From the NCBI RefSeq assembly GCF_023283895.1, contig NZ_JAKILB010000004.1:62001-126000 (forward strand): a DNA stretch of 64,000 nucleotides, written 5' to 3'. This DNA is from Shewanella pneumatophori. GTDB taxonomy: Bacteria > Pseudomonadota > Gammaproteobacteria > Enterobacterales > Shewanellaceae. Under the pieces are notes generated by a model. It was not told the DNA's origin. It did not search any database and saw only the letters and a program-made list of their open reading frames with translations. This document shows, one piece after another, positions 17,067 through 26,583 of the stretch. The position numbers and the translations under genes are program-made. Within the stretch, counting starts at the first letter, position 1. Each line of letters opens with the position of its first letter.

Positions 17067-17876
17067 ATGAGTGAATTACTGTTATTGATAATATTTTGCG
17101 CTGTACTGGGTAGCGGCGTCGGATTTTTGGCTGGGCTGTTAGGGATTGGTGGGGGCTTAATTATTGTTCCAGTGCTGAGTAGTATTTTGCTTCACTTTAA
17201 TATCCTACCTGCAGAGCAAGTGGTGGTAACAGCTATTGCAACATCATTAGCATCAATATTATTTACTTCAACATCTTCAGCTATTGCCCACCATAAAAAC
17301 GGTAACGTTCCATGGGAACTGGCTCCTTGGGTAATGATTGGCGTTGCACTTGGTGCACTTATCAGCGGTTTTATCGCGGCATTATTGCCTGAGAAAATTG
17401 TACGTATTGTGTTTGCCGTTAGTGTGGTATTGATAGCATTTAAGATGCTTTACAGCAGCAAAAGTAACTCTATTGCAGAGCGACCTATGGCGGGCAAAGC
17501 TCTGTTAACTTTATTTACGACAATAATTGGCGGATTATCAGCCATGATAGGGATCGGTGGTGGGGCTCTATTGGTGCCAATGTTAACCTTTTTCTCCGTT
17601 GATATGAAAAAAGCCATTGGCTGTGCATCCGCCTGCGGAATAGTTATCGCTCTCTTTGGTTCTGTCGGGTATATCAGTTCTGGTAGTCGCTATTTAGCGC
17701 TTGAAGATGGGTTTGCCGGTTTTGTCTACTTACCAGCTCTACTCGGTATTGTATGTACTTCATGGTTTACTGCGCCTTTAGGGGCAAAAGCGACACAACA
17801 TCTACCTGTTTCTTTGATTAAAAAAATCTTTGCGGCGTTATTGGTTGTGATTGCTGCAAAAATGGTTATTTCATAG
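17067..17876 (+). CDS. TauE/SafE family sulfite/organosulfonate exporter-like membrane protein
   Basis: 269 residues with eight or so hydrophobic helices in two halves. Each half carries the glycine-rich repeat of the family: LAGLLGIGGGLIIVPVL near residue 22 and SAMIGIGGGALLVPMLTFF near 158. Family members move anions such as sulfite or sulfoacetate out of the cell. The divergent neighbour is sulfur-amino-acid metabolism (mesDX), which fits, but substrate is not determinable. After the stop a perfect ATCGTCG/CGACGAT hairpin (17875-17896) lacks a T tract. Confidence 0.85.
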   Translation: MSELLLLIIFCAVLGSGVGFLAGLLGIGGGLIIVPVLSSILLHFNILPAEQVVVTAIATSLASILFTSTSSAIAHHKNGNVPWELAPWVMIGVALGALISGFIAALLPEKIVRIVFAVSVVLIAFKMLYSSKSNSIAERPMAGKALLTLFTTIIGGLSAMIGIGGGALLVPMLTFFSVDMKKAIGCASACGIVIALFGSVGYISSGSRYLALEDGFAGFVYLPALLGIVCTSWFTAPLGAKATQHLPVSLIKKIFAALLVVIAAKMVIS

Positions 17877-18474
17877 ATCGTCGGGTTCACGACGATAAAA
17901 TGTCGCTGTTTCAGTCGATGCGGTTTTTATTTAGTTTGGTGCTGCTTTATGTCAAAAGGGGAAATGCCCCAAAGTCGGTTAGCCTTTGAATGAAGGCCGA
18001 TTACATTTATTTTGGAATTGGTGTTACTAAGTAGAGTGTTTGAACTTGTAACTTCATAGCTATCAATCGCCTGCCGCGGGTGCTGGACAGGATGTCCGAA
18101 TGTCGTGATCACATGGTCAATGATGTTCCCTACATCATAATGACATTTCCCATATCCCTATGGGTCAGATGTGAAGGAACGACCTTATGTGCAGATACTG
18201 CCTTGACACGCTATAAATACATCCTTGTAAGCTCGGCCATGACGTCCATGTCATTGACGGTCACGGCCGCATCTACACTTGATAATTGGTGTTCCATTTG
18301 AGGAGCCATGATTCGATATTTAACTGGGAAATGCCCCAAAATGTGTTACAAGCAATTGCTAATAGCATAAACATACCTAATGATTAGTAACAGAGTTAGA
18401 ACTTATTCATACATAATAATGAAAATTGTTTTATCACCGTCAAGGTTAATTGTCGCGCAATAAGAGAGAGTGAA
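17877..18474. repeat. Hairpin-rich non-coding repeat region
   Basis: About 600 bases with no gene I can support. A 15-base direct repeat GGGAAATGCCCCAAA occurs at 17959-17973 and 18326-18340 and brackets the region. Between the copies are tight palindromes: ATGATGT-TCCCT-ACATCAT (18119-18137), CCCATA-TCCC-TATGGG (18148-18163), and an imperfect GGCC...GGCC hairpin around 18236-18269. The layout resembles multi-hairpin intergenic repeats found in Shewanella genomes, here judged by eye. ORFs in the segment are interrupted and lack ribosome sites. Confidence 0.5.
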
Positions 18475-18936
18475 GTGTCTAAAAAAAATGGCGATGGCCG
18501 AGACTTTGAAATTGCTGCAAAAGTATTACGTCTGAAACATGATGGTTTTAGCCATACTCAAGTTGCTATAAAAGTATATGCGGGAGGAGATAATCAGGCG
18601 AGAAAGAGTGAAGTAGATAGCGAACGTTCAAGGGTTAAGAAAATTCTGAGGAAAGCAAAAAAGGTATATATCGATACCCCAGAAGGTAAAAATCAGACAG
18701 ATTTAGCTAAAGAGTATGAATCTGAACTCAATTGTATTTTGATGGCTATGTTATGTGAATCCACAAACATTCAAGAGTATGACGCTATACCTAAGGATGG
18801 ATATCTAAGCCTTGTTGATCTTGATGGCGGTCTATACGGGAATGCCAGACCAATGACTAAAACTGAGATTTTTGATGCGTTCAAAGCTATGGATGAAGAA
18901 ACACAAGCATGTTTTGGTAAAAAATCAGAGAAGTAA
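18475..18936 (+). CDS. Hypothetical protein with helix-turn-helix-like N-terminus
   Basis: 153 residues from GTG 18475, with GAGAGAG ten bases upstream. Residues 10-35 (AAKVLRLKHDGFSHTQVAIKVYAGG) look like a short HTH of the kind found in recombinase or phage regulators. A basic region (KKILRKAKK, 60-70) and an acidic, soluble C-terminal half follow. No known family identified. It lies in an accessory-looking stretch with no conserved neighbours, so horizontal origin is likely. Confidence 0.65.
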   Translation: MSKKNGDGRDFEIAAKVLRLKHDGFSHTQVAIKVYAGGDNQARKSEVDSERSRVKKILRKAKKVYIDTPEGKNQTDLAKEYESELNCILMAMLCESTNIQEYDAIPKDGYLSLVDLDGGLYGNARPMTKTEIFDAFKAMDEETQACFGKKSEK

Positions 18937-19023
18937 TGGTTTTGAGCTATAACGGCACCCCCTTCACAAACTCTCTTTGTGACATATTGGCCTCATACTT
19001 TAACTGCATGAGGCATAAGATAC

Positions 19024-19143
19024 ATGAATCTATTAATTGATATTCCAGAGCTAAAAAAATTCATCCGCACACTGTGGCGATGGATTCGTGATGGAAAAAC
19101 TCAAAAATTGCTCAGGATTATTTATTGGTTAATTTCTGTATAA
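19024..19143 (+). CDS. Possible small basic protein (39 aa)
   Basis: ATG 19024 to TAA 19143, rich in Leu/Ile, Trp, Arg and Lys (KKFIRTLWRWIRDGK), amphipathic and potentially membrane-interacting. No good ribosome site, and a GCCTCAT/ATGAGGC hairpin lies directly upstream (18991-19015). May be spurious. Confidence 0.25.
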   Translation: MNLLIDIPELKKFIRTLWRWIRDGKTQKLLRIIYWLISV

Positions 19144-19194
19144 CGAGTAACTAACCATTAAATATGCATGCTATTGGAAGATCTTATTCTATGG

Positions 19195-19764
19195 CTAGCT
19201 TGTAACCTTTAGTTCTTTTAGTTTGGAGAGAAATGGCTTGAATTTTGCCCCAACTATAGCCATTTCTTCTCGCCCAAAAATAGAAACCGAATAGGTGTCG
19301 ATATGTTGAACACGCATTTTCACCTGTTTGGCATTTGCCATTTTGATGAAGTCCTCAATTGGCATAGCCATTCTACGAGTGGAATAGACTGAGCTCATAT
19401 CACCGAAGCTGAGATTTTTTTCGGGATATTGAGTCAGATGACCTACAGTTATGGGGCTTGGTATGTCTTTGCCATCAATCTTAAAATCAGCCCCCATTAT
19501 GTTCTCTATACCTGATATGCCTACAGTCAGAATTATTTCGCTTGGTATACTGCTTTTCCATTCAAAACCTAAGCCTGTTTGGTGGTCAGAGAAGCTACTA
19601 TTAGCAGGGACTATCGGTTGCTTAATTATTAACGTGTCATCAAATCGATCTTTAGTTACTGAAAGGGAAGGAGTCATAGCGTCATTTATCGAGGTGCAGC
19701 CTGTCATGACTAGGAATAAGATCACAGTGAGAAAGGTTGATTTGGAAATATTCATATTTAACAT
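19195..19764 (-). CDS. Putative lipoprotein of unknown function
   Basis: About 189 residues from ATG 19764 (a second ATG three codons later at 19755 is equally possible; the longer frame begins at a TTG at 19815 and would bury the signal peptide). The N-terminus is a clear lipoprotein signal: basic start, hydrophobic core FLTVILFLVM, lipobox TGC. The remainder is probably beta-rich periplasmic sequence with no recognised domain. No obvious operon partners. Confidence 0.65.
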   Translation of the reverse strand: MLNMNISKSTFLTVILFLVMTGCTSINDAMTPSLSVTKDRFDDTLIIKQPIVPANSSFSDHQTGLGFEWKSSIPSEIILTVGISGIENIMGADFKIDGKDIPSPITVGHLTQYPEKNLSFGDMSSVYSTRRMAMPIEDFIKMANAKQVKMRVQHIDTYSVSIFGREEMAIVGAKFKPFLSKLKELKVTS

Positions 19765-20399
19765 TATGTTGGTATCAAGAGAGTCCAATTTTATCTTCAG
19801 AAAAGTGCTTAACAATAGTGTTTGCAGTATATGGGGCTGACAATATTCAAAAAATGAGACGAAAGTTCAGCTTTATCAAGATGTGCGGCGTCAGTGTAAA
19901 CTGACGTTGCTTGCCTTACATTTACTAATCCCATGACCTACTTTGATAACTTTGCACTAAATGATTTTTGTCCAAAAGTGAGCTGGAAGCTCACGACCTT
20001 TTATCAAACGAAGTTTGATTGCTTCAACGCTTAGTTGTTAGACCCACTCTAACTTTCTCGTCGAAAACTCGACCGTTCCCAATTGTCATTAACAGCAAAA
20101 CAATCAGCCCACTAAATCTGATTAAAACTGGCTTAAACTAAAATAAGCATCCTCCAGAGTTGTTAAACTCAAATGCAAACAGGTGTTTTAAAGCGCTAGC
20201 CTCTAGGGTGAACCCTCCGTATAATCGCTGCGGAATGTACTTTGCGGACAACTTTTGTACAGAGCTATATTCGTACTCTGTTAACTTAGACTCACGCTAA
20301 GTCAAACAATGATTGTTTGCCAACTCGAAAAGTCTTGCTTAGATTGGCAATGAATACACCCTATAAATCAATATAATAAAATTCAAGGGACTTAGTTCC
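19765..20399. other. Intergenic region with hairpins and leader of the purine permease gene
   Basis: Over 600 bases. Perfect hairpins occur at 19889-19906 (CGTCAGT/ACTGACG, extendable with G-T pairs to 19885-19910), 19978-19994 (GTGAGCT/AGCTCAC) and 20003-20019 (ATCAAAC/GTTTGAT). Closer to the permease gene is a second set: AGGGT/ACCCT near 20204-20216, ACAGAG/CTCTGT (20249-20271), ACTTAG/CTAAGT around 20283-20302, and AAACAA/TTGTTT near 20305-20319. A TATAAT at 20220-20225 may be a -10 box. The leader is probably structured; it does not fit the purine aptamer. Confidence 0.5.
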
Positions 20400-21689
20400 A
20401 TGTTAGAAAAACTATTCAAATTAAAACAGAATCAAACAACGCTAAAGCAAGAAGTGGTTGCAGGCTTAACCACTTTCTTGACCATGGCTTATATTATTTT
20501 CGTTAACCCTATGATGCTGGCCGATGCCGGAATGGATCACGGTGCGGTATTTGTTGCGACATGTTTAGCGGCGGCGATTGGCTGTTTGGTAATGGGGCTT
20601 GTCGCTAATTATCCAATTGCACTTGCACCAGGAATGGGACTTAACGCCTTTTTCACTTATACCGTAGTGGGTGAGATGGGTTACTCATGGGAGACTGCTT
20701 TAGGTGCTGTATTCCTATCTGGTATTTGCTTTTTGGTCTTATCGCTTGTGCGGATTCGCGAGTGGATAGTCAATAGTATTCCTATGTCATTAAGAGTCGG
20801 CATTGCTGCTGGTATTGGTTTATTTTTGGCGCTACTAGGCCTTAAAAGTGCAGGGATAGTGGTTACTAGCCCTGCAACTTTAGTAACTATGGGGGATATC
20901 ACTGCTTTTCCTGCTGTGATGGCGGCACTAGGCTTCTTTTTGATTATTGCTATGGTGCATCACGGCATGAAATCAGCAGTGGTCATTAGCATTCTTGCGA
21001 TTACACTGCTTGGGGTATTGTTCGGGGATGTTCAGTACCAAGGCATTGTGTCTGCGCCGCCATCAATTATGCCAGCATTTATGAAAATGGACCTATCTGG
21101 CGTGCTCGAAATCAGTATGCTCTCTGTGGTTTTTGCATTTCTATTTGTTGATCTGTTTGATACCTCAGGCACCTTAGTTGCGGTTGCCCAGCGCGGTGGT
21201 TTCTTGGATGATAAAGGTCGACTACCACGACTAAACCGTGCATTAACAGCAGACAGTACCGCAACGATTGCTGGCGCAATGCTTGGTACTTCAACCACAA
21301 CTAGCTATGTAGAAAGTACAGCTGGTGTTAGCGCTGGTGGCCGTACAGGGTTAACAGCGGTTGTGGTTGGTTTATTGTTTATAGGTGCGCTGTTTATTTC
21401 ACCGCTTGCGGGTATGGTGCCTGCTTATGCTACGGCGGGTACTTTGTTTTATGTGGCTATTTTGATGATGTCGGGTCTAGTGCAAGTTGAATGGGAAGAT
21501 ATTACTGAAGCTGCTCCTGTTGTGGTGGTGTGTATTTTAATGCCGCTGACTTTTTCTATCGCCACAGGGATTGCGATGGGCTTTATTTCATATGCAGTGA
21601 TAAAGCTGATGAGTGGCCGTTATAAAGATTTAAGTATTGGTGTTGTGATTTTAGCGGCGCTATTTATCGCTAAATTCATTTATGGATAA
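20400..21689 (+). CDS. NCS2/AzgA-type purine (adenine or hypoxanthine/guanine) permease
   Basis: 429 residues, about 13 hydrophobic helices; proton-coupled uptake of purine bases at the inner membrane. Family motifs are visible: GLTTFLTMAYIIFVNP near residue 22, GMGLNAFFTYTVV near 78, the FVDLFDTSGTLVAVA segment near 247, and GTSTTTSYVESTAGVSAGGRTGLTAV near 295. This is the branch containing E. coli AdeP/GhxP. Which purine is carried cannot be decided by eye. Monocistronic with its own terminator and a long, hairpin-rich leader. Confidence 0.9.
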   Translation: MLEKLFKLKQNQTTLKQEVVAGLTTFLTMAYIIFVNPMMLADAGMDHGAVFVATCLAAAIGCLVMGLVANYPIALAPGMGLNAFFTYTVVGEMGYSWETALGAVFLSGICFLVLSLVRIREWIVNSIPMSLRVGIAAGIGLFLALLGLKSAGIVVTSPATLVTMGDITAFPAVMAALGFFLIIAMVHHGMKSAVVISILAITLLGVLFGDVQYQGIVSAPPSIMPAFMKMDLSGVLEISMLSVVFAFLFVDLFDTSGTLVAVAQRGGFLDDKGRLPRLNRALTADSTATIAGAMLGTSTTTSYVESTAGVSAGGRTGLTAVVVGLLFIGALFISPLAGMVPAYATAGTLFYVAILMMSGLVQVEWEDITEAAPVVVVCILMPLTFSIATGIAMGFISYAVIKLMSGRYKDLSIGVVILAALFIAKFIYG

Positions 21690-22000
21690 AATTACTTAAG
21701 CTTATATGTTGGATAACACTAAAGTTATCGATGTAAGTTTTTCTGAGACAATTTTCGGCTCCAATATACGCTAAGTTAATCTCGATGAAACGCATAAAGA
21801 AAGCCACACTGAGTGTGGCTTTTCTGTTATATCTATTAAAAAATATCGCACTAAACTTAATGCTTGTGCTAATTCTTGCCTAAATAATATGAGATCTCGC
21901 TAAAACAGGTATTTTTTTTAGTTTCTTTGTTGGTGCTTACTACCATTTCAAACCTATATTGGGTATAAGGTTTTATTCAATGTAATTTAGTCAGCAAATA
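21690..22000. other. Intergenic region between the purine permease and first proB
   Basis: Apart from the permease terminator at 21800-21824 it is AT-rich, with a likely proB promoter near 21900-21990. No ORF supported. Confidence 0.4.
21800..21824 (+). terminator. Terminator after the purine permease gene
   Basis: AAAGCCACACT / GAGTGTGGCTTTT near-perfect stem with T tail. Confidence 0.8.
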
Positions 22001-23119
22001 ATGAACTTAAGTGAGATTGGCTACCGCCGTGTAGTGGTAAAATTGGGAACAAGTGTACTGACATCTGGCAGCTTGAAGTTAGATAGAGCACACATGGTTG
22101 AGTTGGCAAGACAAATGGCTTGCTTAATGAAAGCAGGCGTTGAAGTTGTATTATGTACTTCTGGAGCGATTGCTGCAGGTAAAGAGCACCTAAGTTACCC
22201 CAAACTCCCCGATACCATTGCAAGTAAACAGCTGCTTGCAGCCGTTGGTCAAAGCCAATTAATTCTTGCTTGGTCGCAACTATTCAGTATCTATGACCTA
22301 CACGTAGGCCAGTTATTATTAACTCGCGCCGATCTGCATGATCGTGAACGTTACCTAAACGCTCGTGACTCACTTAATGCGTTACTTAATAATGGTATTA
22401 TTCCAATTATTAACGAGAACGATGCCGTTGCAACTGCTGAAATTAAAGTTGGCGATAATGACAATTTATCGGCTCGTGCCGCGCTATTATGTGACGCCGA
22501 TCTGCTGATCTTATTGACCGACCAAAAGGGCCTATTTGACGCTGATCCGCGTAAAAATCCAGATGCTAAGTTAATTACTGAAGTTCAGAAAATTGATGAT
22601 AGTTTACGTATGCTTGCTGGTGGGGCTGTATCTGGTCTTGGCACTGGTGGTATGGCTACCAAGCTTGAAGCTGCAGATATTGCGCGCCGTGCAGGTATTG
22701 AAGTGGTTATTGCTTCTGGTCACCATAAAGATGTTATTCAAAATGTAGTGTGTAAAAAGCCAGTAGGTACTCACTTTACTGCGCTTGAACACCCATTGGA
22801 AAGTCGTAAACAGTGGATTTTAGCGGGTCCTAAAGCCCGTGGTCAGGTAGAGCTAGATGTTGGCGCTATTACTGCTGTTACAGAAAAGGGTAGAAGTTTA
22901 CTTTCTAAAGGTATTATTAAGGTCAATGGTGAGTTTTTACGTGGTGATACCATTGAGTTAATTGATTCCAAAGGTAAGGTTTACGCTAAAGGTATGTCGC
23001 GCTATGGTTCTATCGATGTCGATAAGATTGCAGGTAAACATTCTGACAGCATTGAAGAAGTATTAGGGTACGATTACGGTGATGCGGTAGTGCATCGTAA
23101 CGACATGGTTGTGCTGTAG
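22001..23119 (+). CDS. proB: Glutamate 5-kinase, first copy
   Basis: First enzyme of proline synthesis (glutamate to glutamyl-5-phosphate), 372 residues: an amino-acid kinase domain (residues 1 to about 255, with [19 protein letters not shown], and NENDAVA) and a C-terminal PUA domain. It is a paralogue of the gene at 23593. By residue count the two differ at about 44 of 372 positions, and 26 of these fall in the last 100 residues. It has no proA behind it and ends at its own terminator, so it depends on the other operon for the next step. No clear ribosome site. Confidence 0.95.
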   Translation: MNLSEIGYRRVVVKLGTSVLTSGSLKLDRAHMVELARQMACLMKAGVEVVLCTSGAIAAGKEHLSYPKLPDTIASKQLLAAVGQSQLILAWSQLFSIYDLHVGQLLLTRADLHDRERYLNARDSLNALLNNGIIPIINENDAVATAEIKVGDNDNLSARAALLCDADLLILLTDQKGLFDADPRKNPDAKLITEVQKIDDSLRMLAGGAVSGLGTGGMATKLEAADIARRAGIEVVIASGHHKDVIQNVVCKKPVGTHFTALEHPLESRKQWILAGPKARGQVELDVGAITAVTEKGRSLLSKGIIKVNGEFLRGDTIELIDSKGKVYAKGMSRYGSIDVDKIAGKHSDSIEEVLGYDYGDAVVHRNDMVVL

Positions 23120-23141
23120 GTTTTGTTATAAGCCATGAGCA

Positions 23142-23183
23142 AAAATGGGCCCGTTATCTGATAGACAGTTAATGGGCCATTTT
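23142..23183 (+). terminator. Terminator after first proB
   Basis: AAAATGG(G)CCCGTT pairs with AATGGGCCATTTT, one bulged base, T tail. Confidence 0.6.
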
Positions 23184-23193
23184 ATAACTGACG

Positions 23194-23319
23194 TTAATAC
23201 CAATCAGCATTACCATTTTCTTGCCACTCTGGAGCGTTTTTGGCTGCTTACTTCTGCGTTGAATGAGCAGATCTAAAAAGCGCTCTGTGTAGATCAGATT
23301 CTTATTTTGATTGATATAA
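23194..23319. mobile_element. Short MITE-like element (internally deleted)
   Basis: Begins TTAATACCAATCAGCATTA and ends CTTATTTTGATTGATATAA, the same inverted terminal sequences as the longer element at 39013-39283. It shares with it the internal text CTGGAGCGTTTTTGGCTGC-TACTTCTGCGTTGA and a CGCTCTG-GTAGATCA segment, but lacks about 140 internal bases. No ORF. Non-autonomous; presumably moved by a transposase elsewhere. Confidence 0.7.
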
Positions 23320-23592
23320 GCTGAGTATTGGGATTTTCAGTTAGTTTTTATTTGTTACTTATTGCATAAAATAGTCATTGCAAATTTTTAGCAAATAATC
23401 GTTTTTTTATTATGCGGCTTTAGCTTACTTAATATATCAGTATGTTGAGATAATATTACAGTCTAAAAGATAAGCATTATTAGATATACTTAAATCATCT
23501 TGTGAATTTTTATGCGTTTTTTGTAACTGGCTACCATTTGAGGGCTAGATTCGGTATAACGTTAATAAAATGTAACGCAAGTTAGTGGCAAA
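23320..23592. promoter_or_regulatory. Upstream region of the proB-proA operon
   Basis: AT-rich. The last ~60 bases (GGCTACCATTTGAGGGCTAGATTCGGTATAACG) resemble the segment upstream of the first proB (ACTACCATTTCAAACCTATATTGGGTATAAGG), so the duplicated segment included the promoter. Confidence 0.5.
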
Positions 23593-24711
23593 ATGAATTT
23601 AAGTGAGATTGGCTACCGCAGAGTAGTGGTTAAATTAGGTACCAGTGTACTGACATCTGGCAGTTTAAAGTTAGATAAAGCACATATGGTTGAGCTTGCT
23701 AGGCAAATGGCTTGCTTAATTGAAGCTGGTGTTGAAGTGGTTTTATGTACGTCTGGCGCGATTGCTGCAGGTAAAGAGCACTTAGATTACCCTGATTTAC
23801 CCGATACAATTGCCAGCAAGCAGATGCTTGCTGCTGTTGGTCAAAGTCAGCTTATCCTCGCTTGGTCACAGTTATTTAGTATTTATGGTTTACATGTCGG
23901 TCAGCTGTTATTAACTCAGGCAGATCTATATGATCGTGAGCGTTATCTTAATGCGCGTGACTATCTTAATGCTTTGTTAAAAAGTGGCATTATTCCGATA
24001 ATTAATGAGAATGATGCTGTGGCCACGGTTGAGATAAAAGTCGGAGATAATGACAATTTGTCAGCAAGAGCGGCGTTACTTTGTGATGCTGATTTACTGA
24101 TCTTATTAACCGATCAGAAAGGGTTGTTTGACGCTGATCCTCGCAAAAACTCAGATGCAAAGTTAATAACCGAAGTGGCAAGTATTGACGACAGTCTACG
24201 TATGCTCGCGGGTGGTGCGGTATCAGGGCTTGGTACTGGTGGGATGGCAACAAAACTGGAAGCGGCTGATATTGCCCGTCGCGCCGGCGTTGAGGTGGTT
24301 ATTGCCTCCGGCCATCATAAAGATGTGATTCAAAATGTGGTGTGCAAAAAGCCAGTCGGCACCCACTTTAGTGCACTCGAACATCCGTTAGAGTGCCGAA
24401 AACAATGGATTTTAGCTGGGCCAAAAGTGCAAGGGCAAGTGATATTAGACCCGAGTGCAATCGCTGCAGTGACCAAAAAAGGCAGTAACTTACACTCAAA
24501 AGGAATTGTGGAAGTTAAAGGGCTATTTGAGCGCGGTGACACGATTGAGTTTACCGACGCTAAAGGCAAAGTTCATGGAAAAGGTATGAGCCGATATGGC
24601 TCAATTGATGTAGATAAAATTGTAGGCAAGCATTCTGAAAGTATTGAAGCTGTGCTTGGTTATGACTACGGTGATGCGATTATTCATCGTAACGACATGG
24701 TGGTGTTATGA
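23593..24711 (+). CDS. proB: Glutamate 5-kinase, second copy (in operon with proA)
   Basis: 372 residues, same kinase plus PUA layout as the copy at 22001. The kinase domain is about 93% identical to it and the PUA domain about 74% by counting differences. Its TGA overlaps the proA ATG (ATGA at 24708-24711), the usual coupled arrangement, so this is the operonic copy. Catalytic motifs ([42 protein letters not shown]) are intact in both, so neither is a pseudogene. Confidence 0.95.
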   Translation: MNLSEIGYRRVVVKLGTSVLTSGSLKLDKAHMVELARQMACLIEAGVEVVLCTSGAIAAGKEHLDYPDLPDTIASKQMLAAVGQSQLILAWSQLFSIYGLHVGQLLLTQADLYDRERYLNARDYLNALLKSGIIPIINENDAVATVEIKVGDNDNLSARAALLCDADLLILLTDQKGLFDADPRKNSDAKLITEVASIDDSLRMLAGGAVSGLGTGGMATKLEAADIARRAGVEVVIASGHHKDVIQNVVCKKPVGTHFSALEHPLECRKQWILAGPKVQGQVILDPSAIAAVTKKGSNLHSKGIVEVKGLFERGDTIEFTDAKGKVHGKGMSRYGSIDVDKIVGKHSESIEAVLGYDYGDAIIHRNDMVVL

Positions 24712-25973
24712 ACAACAACGAATACTTAACGGCTTTAGGCCAAAACGCTAAGCAAGCAAGTTATGCCTTAGCGAATTTATCTGGTCAGCAAAAAACAGCA
24801 TTACTTCGCTGTATCGCAGCTAAACTAACTGCAGCAAAGGCAGAGATCGTCAGTGCTAACCAGCAAGATGTTGCTAACGCAAAAGACAATGGCTTATCTG
24901 ATGCAATGATTGATCGCCTGTTACTCGATGAAACTCGTTTAATGGGGGTGATTAGCGATATCGATAATGTGATTGGATTAACCGATCCAGTCGGCAGCGA
25001 AATCGACAGTCGTTTACTCGATAACGGTTTACGTTTATCACGTCGTCGTGTGCCACTTGGCGTAATTGGTGTGATCTATGAAGCGCGTCCGAATGTAACG
25101 GTCGATATTGCCGTGTTAGCACTAAAAACCGGTAACGCGGTTATTCTGCGTGGTGGTAAGGAAACGCTAGCATCAAATAAGGCACTTTGTGAGGTTATTC
25201 GCAGCGCCATGGTTGAGCAAGGTTTGCCTGCTGACTGCGTACAGTTAATTGATAACCCTGACAGAAGCTTAGTATCAGGGCTATTAAAGCTTGATAAATA
25301 CGTTGATATGATTGTGCCGCGTGGCGGACAAAATCTGCAGCGCCTATGTGCTGAGCAAGCCACTATCCCAGTTATTTTGGGCGGTATTGGTATTTGTCAC
25401 ATTTATGTTGATGTTGAAGCGAACCTAGAAAAAGCGATTGCAGTTATTGAAAACGCCAAAGTGCAACGTCCAACAGTGTGTAATGCGCTTGATACTGTGT
25501 TGATTAACCAAAGCCAAGCTCAGCAATTTATCCCTGTTTTAGCTAAACATCTTGCTCAATTGGGCGTGAGTTTTTATGGCTGTGAGCAAACCCAAACATT
25601 ATTAACTGCTGAAGGGGTTGCTGTTAATCCTGCTAATGATGAGTCATTTGCAACTGAGTGGTTGTCACTAACACTAGGCGTAAAAGTCGTTGCCGATCTG
25701 GATGAAGCCGTTGCGCATATTCGTGCCTTCTCAAGTGGCCACTCAGAGTCAATTTTGACGGATAATATCCATACCGCGAGTGATTTTATGAATGCCGTCG
25801 ATTCAGCCGCTGTTTATGTTAACGCAAGCACGCGTTTTACAGATGGTGGTGAGTTTGGTTTAGGTGCTGAAGTTGCTGTTAGCACGCAAAAGCTACATGC
25901 TCGCGGCCCTATGGGACTAGAAGCACTAACTACATACAAATGGTTAGCTTGGGGCGATTATACGGTTCGTTAA
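24708..25973 (+). CDS. proA: Glutamate-5-semialdehyde dehydrogenase
   Basis: Second enzyme of proline synthesis, reducing glutamyl-5-phosphate with NADPH; 421 residues, aldehyde-dehydrogenase fold. Landmarks: [16 protein letters not shown] near residue 115, ILRGGKE near 148, the catalytic Cys in [14 protein letters not shown] near 257, and the C-terminal [22 protein letters not shown]. Overlaps the proB stop by four bases; strong terminator 30 bases downstream. Confidence 0.97.
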   Translation: MNNNEYLTALGQNAKQASYALANLSGQQKTALLRCIAAKLTAAKAEIVSANQQDVANAKDNGLSDAMIDRLLLDETRLMGVISDIDNVIGLTDPVGSEIDSRLLDNGLRLSRRRVPLGVIGVIYEARPNVTVDIAVLALKTGNAVILRGGKETLASNKALCEVIRSAMVEQGLPADCVQLIDNPDRSLVSGLLKLDKYVDMIVPRGGQNLQRLCAEQATIPVILGGIGICHIYVDVEANLEKAIAVIENAKVQRPTVCNALDTVLINQSQAQQFIPVLAKHLAQLGVSFYGCEQTQTLLTAEGVAVNPANDESFATEWLSLTLGVKVVADLDEAVAHIRAFSSGHSESILTDNIHTASDFMNAVDSAAVYVNASTRFTDGGEFGLGAEVAVSTQKLHARGPMGLEALTTYKWLAWGDYTVR

Positions 25974-26002
25974 TTGGAACTGTATTTTGCTCAAAAAATA
26001 CC

Positions 26003-26026
26003 AAGCCGCTTAATGCGGCTTTTTTT
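26003..26026 (+). terminator. Terminator of the proBA operon
   Basis: AAGCCGC-TTAAT-GCGGCTT stem-loop followed by T run. Confidence 0.9.
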
Positions 26027-26051
26027 ATGTCTCTAACTTGGCTTAATTCGC

Positions 26052-26390
26052 TTAATGGGGAAAAGCTGGAAAAATTGTTAGATCAAAGCTAATCACTTGG
26101 TGAATGTAAATGGCTAAACAAATCGCGGCCATAGCGCTAGTGTAATACTTTAACGGCGCAATAAACTCACTCATTTGGGTAAAAAACTGATGTTGGTAAT
26201 TGCTGCTTAGGTAAATTGATGGGATCAAAAAGAAGCAATAAAGGCAAGCAAAGTACCATGTAGATGAACGTGTCTGCTCTAGCTCATTGAGCAGTATCAT
26301 CACCGCGCAAAGCATCGCGCCCATCCTAACGGCAGTAATGAATTTTGGCTGCTTAAAGAACAAAAATGACTGGGTTAGTTTACTATACAT
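26052..26390 (-). CDS. Small multi-helix membrane protein, hypothetical
   Basis: 112 residues with about three hydrophobic segments (roughly 20-37, 43-62 and 82-103) separated by short polar loops. No domain recognised and no clear ribosome site at the ATG. It lies between proA and an EamA transporter on the opposite strand to proA. Real-gene status rests on its length and membrane-like composition. Confidence 0.5.
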   Translation of the reverse strand: MYSKLTQSFLFFKQPKFITAVRMGAMLCAVMILLNELEQTRSSTWYFACLYCFFLIPSIYLSSNYQHQFFTQMSEFIAPLKYYTSAMAAICLAIYIHQVISFDLTIFPAFPH

Positions 26391-26534
26391 AACTAATATC
26401 CATTTGGTTACGTTGTCTTTTTATACCGCTATTGAGAGGGATTTACAAATAGCGACGAGTAAAATGTACATAAGTTGCAGTTTATTAATGCTGTCTTAAT
26501 CGCCGCGCTATGCATTCACAGAGGTTTTAATCAT

Positions 26535-26564
26535 AAAAAAAGCCGGCTTATTTAAGCCGGCTTT
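26535..26564 (-). terminator. Terminator of the EamA transporter gene
   Basis: AAAGCCGGCTTA-TTTAAGCCGGCTTT; seven T follow on the minus strand. Confidence 0.85.
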
Positions 26565-26583
26565 AAATTTATATTAGTTAGAG

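Noticed and set aside
17875..17896. Terminator after the TauE/SafE gene
   Set aside because: A perfect ATCGTCG/CGACGAT hairpin exists but is followed by A residues, not T.
18080..18301. 73-codon ORF in the hairpin-rich region
   Set aside because: Composed of palindromic repeats, no ribosome site, composition unlike a protein gene.
20000..20042. Integron attC site (ends GTTAGAC)
   Set aside because: The GTTRRRY end is present, but no RYYYAAC partner lies at a suitable distance and there is no integrase or cassette array.
20200..20310. Purine riboswitch before the permease (TATAATCGC resembles the start of the aptamer)
   Set aside because: The conserved J2/3 UUUCUACC-type core and the pairing of P1 could not be found; TATAAT is as easily a -10 box.
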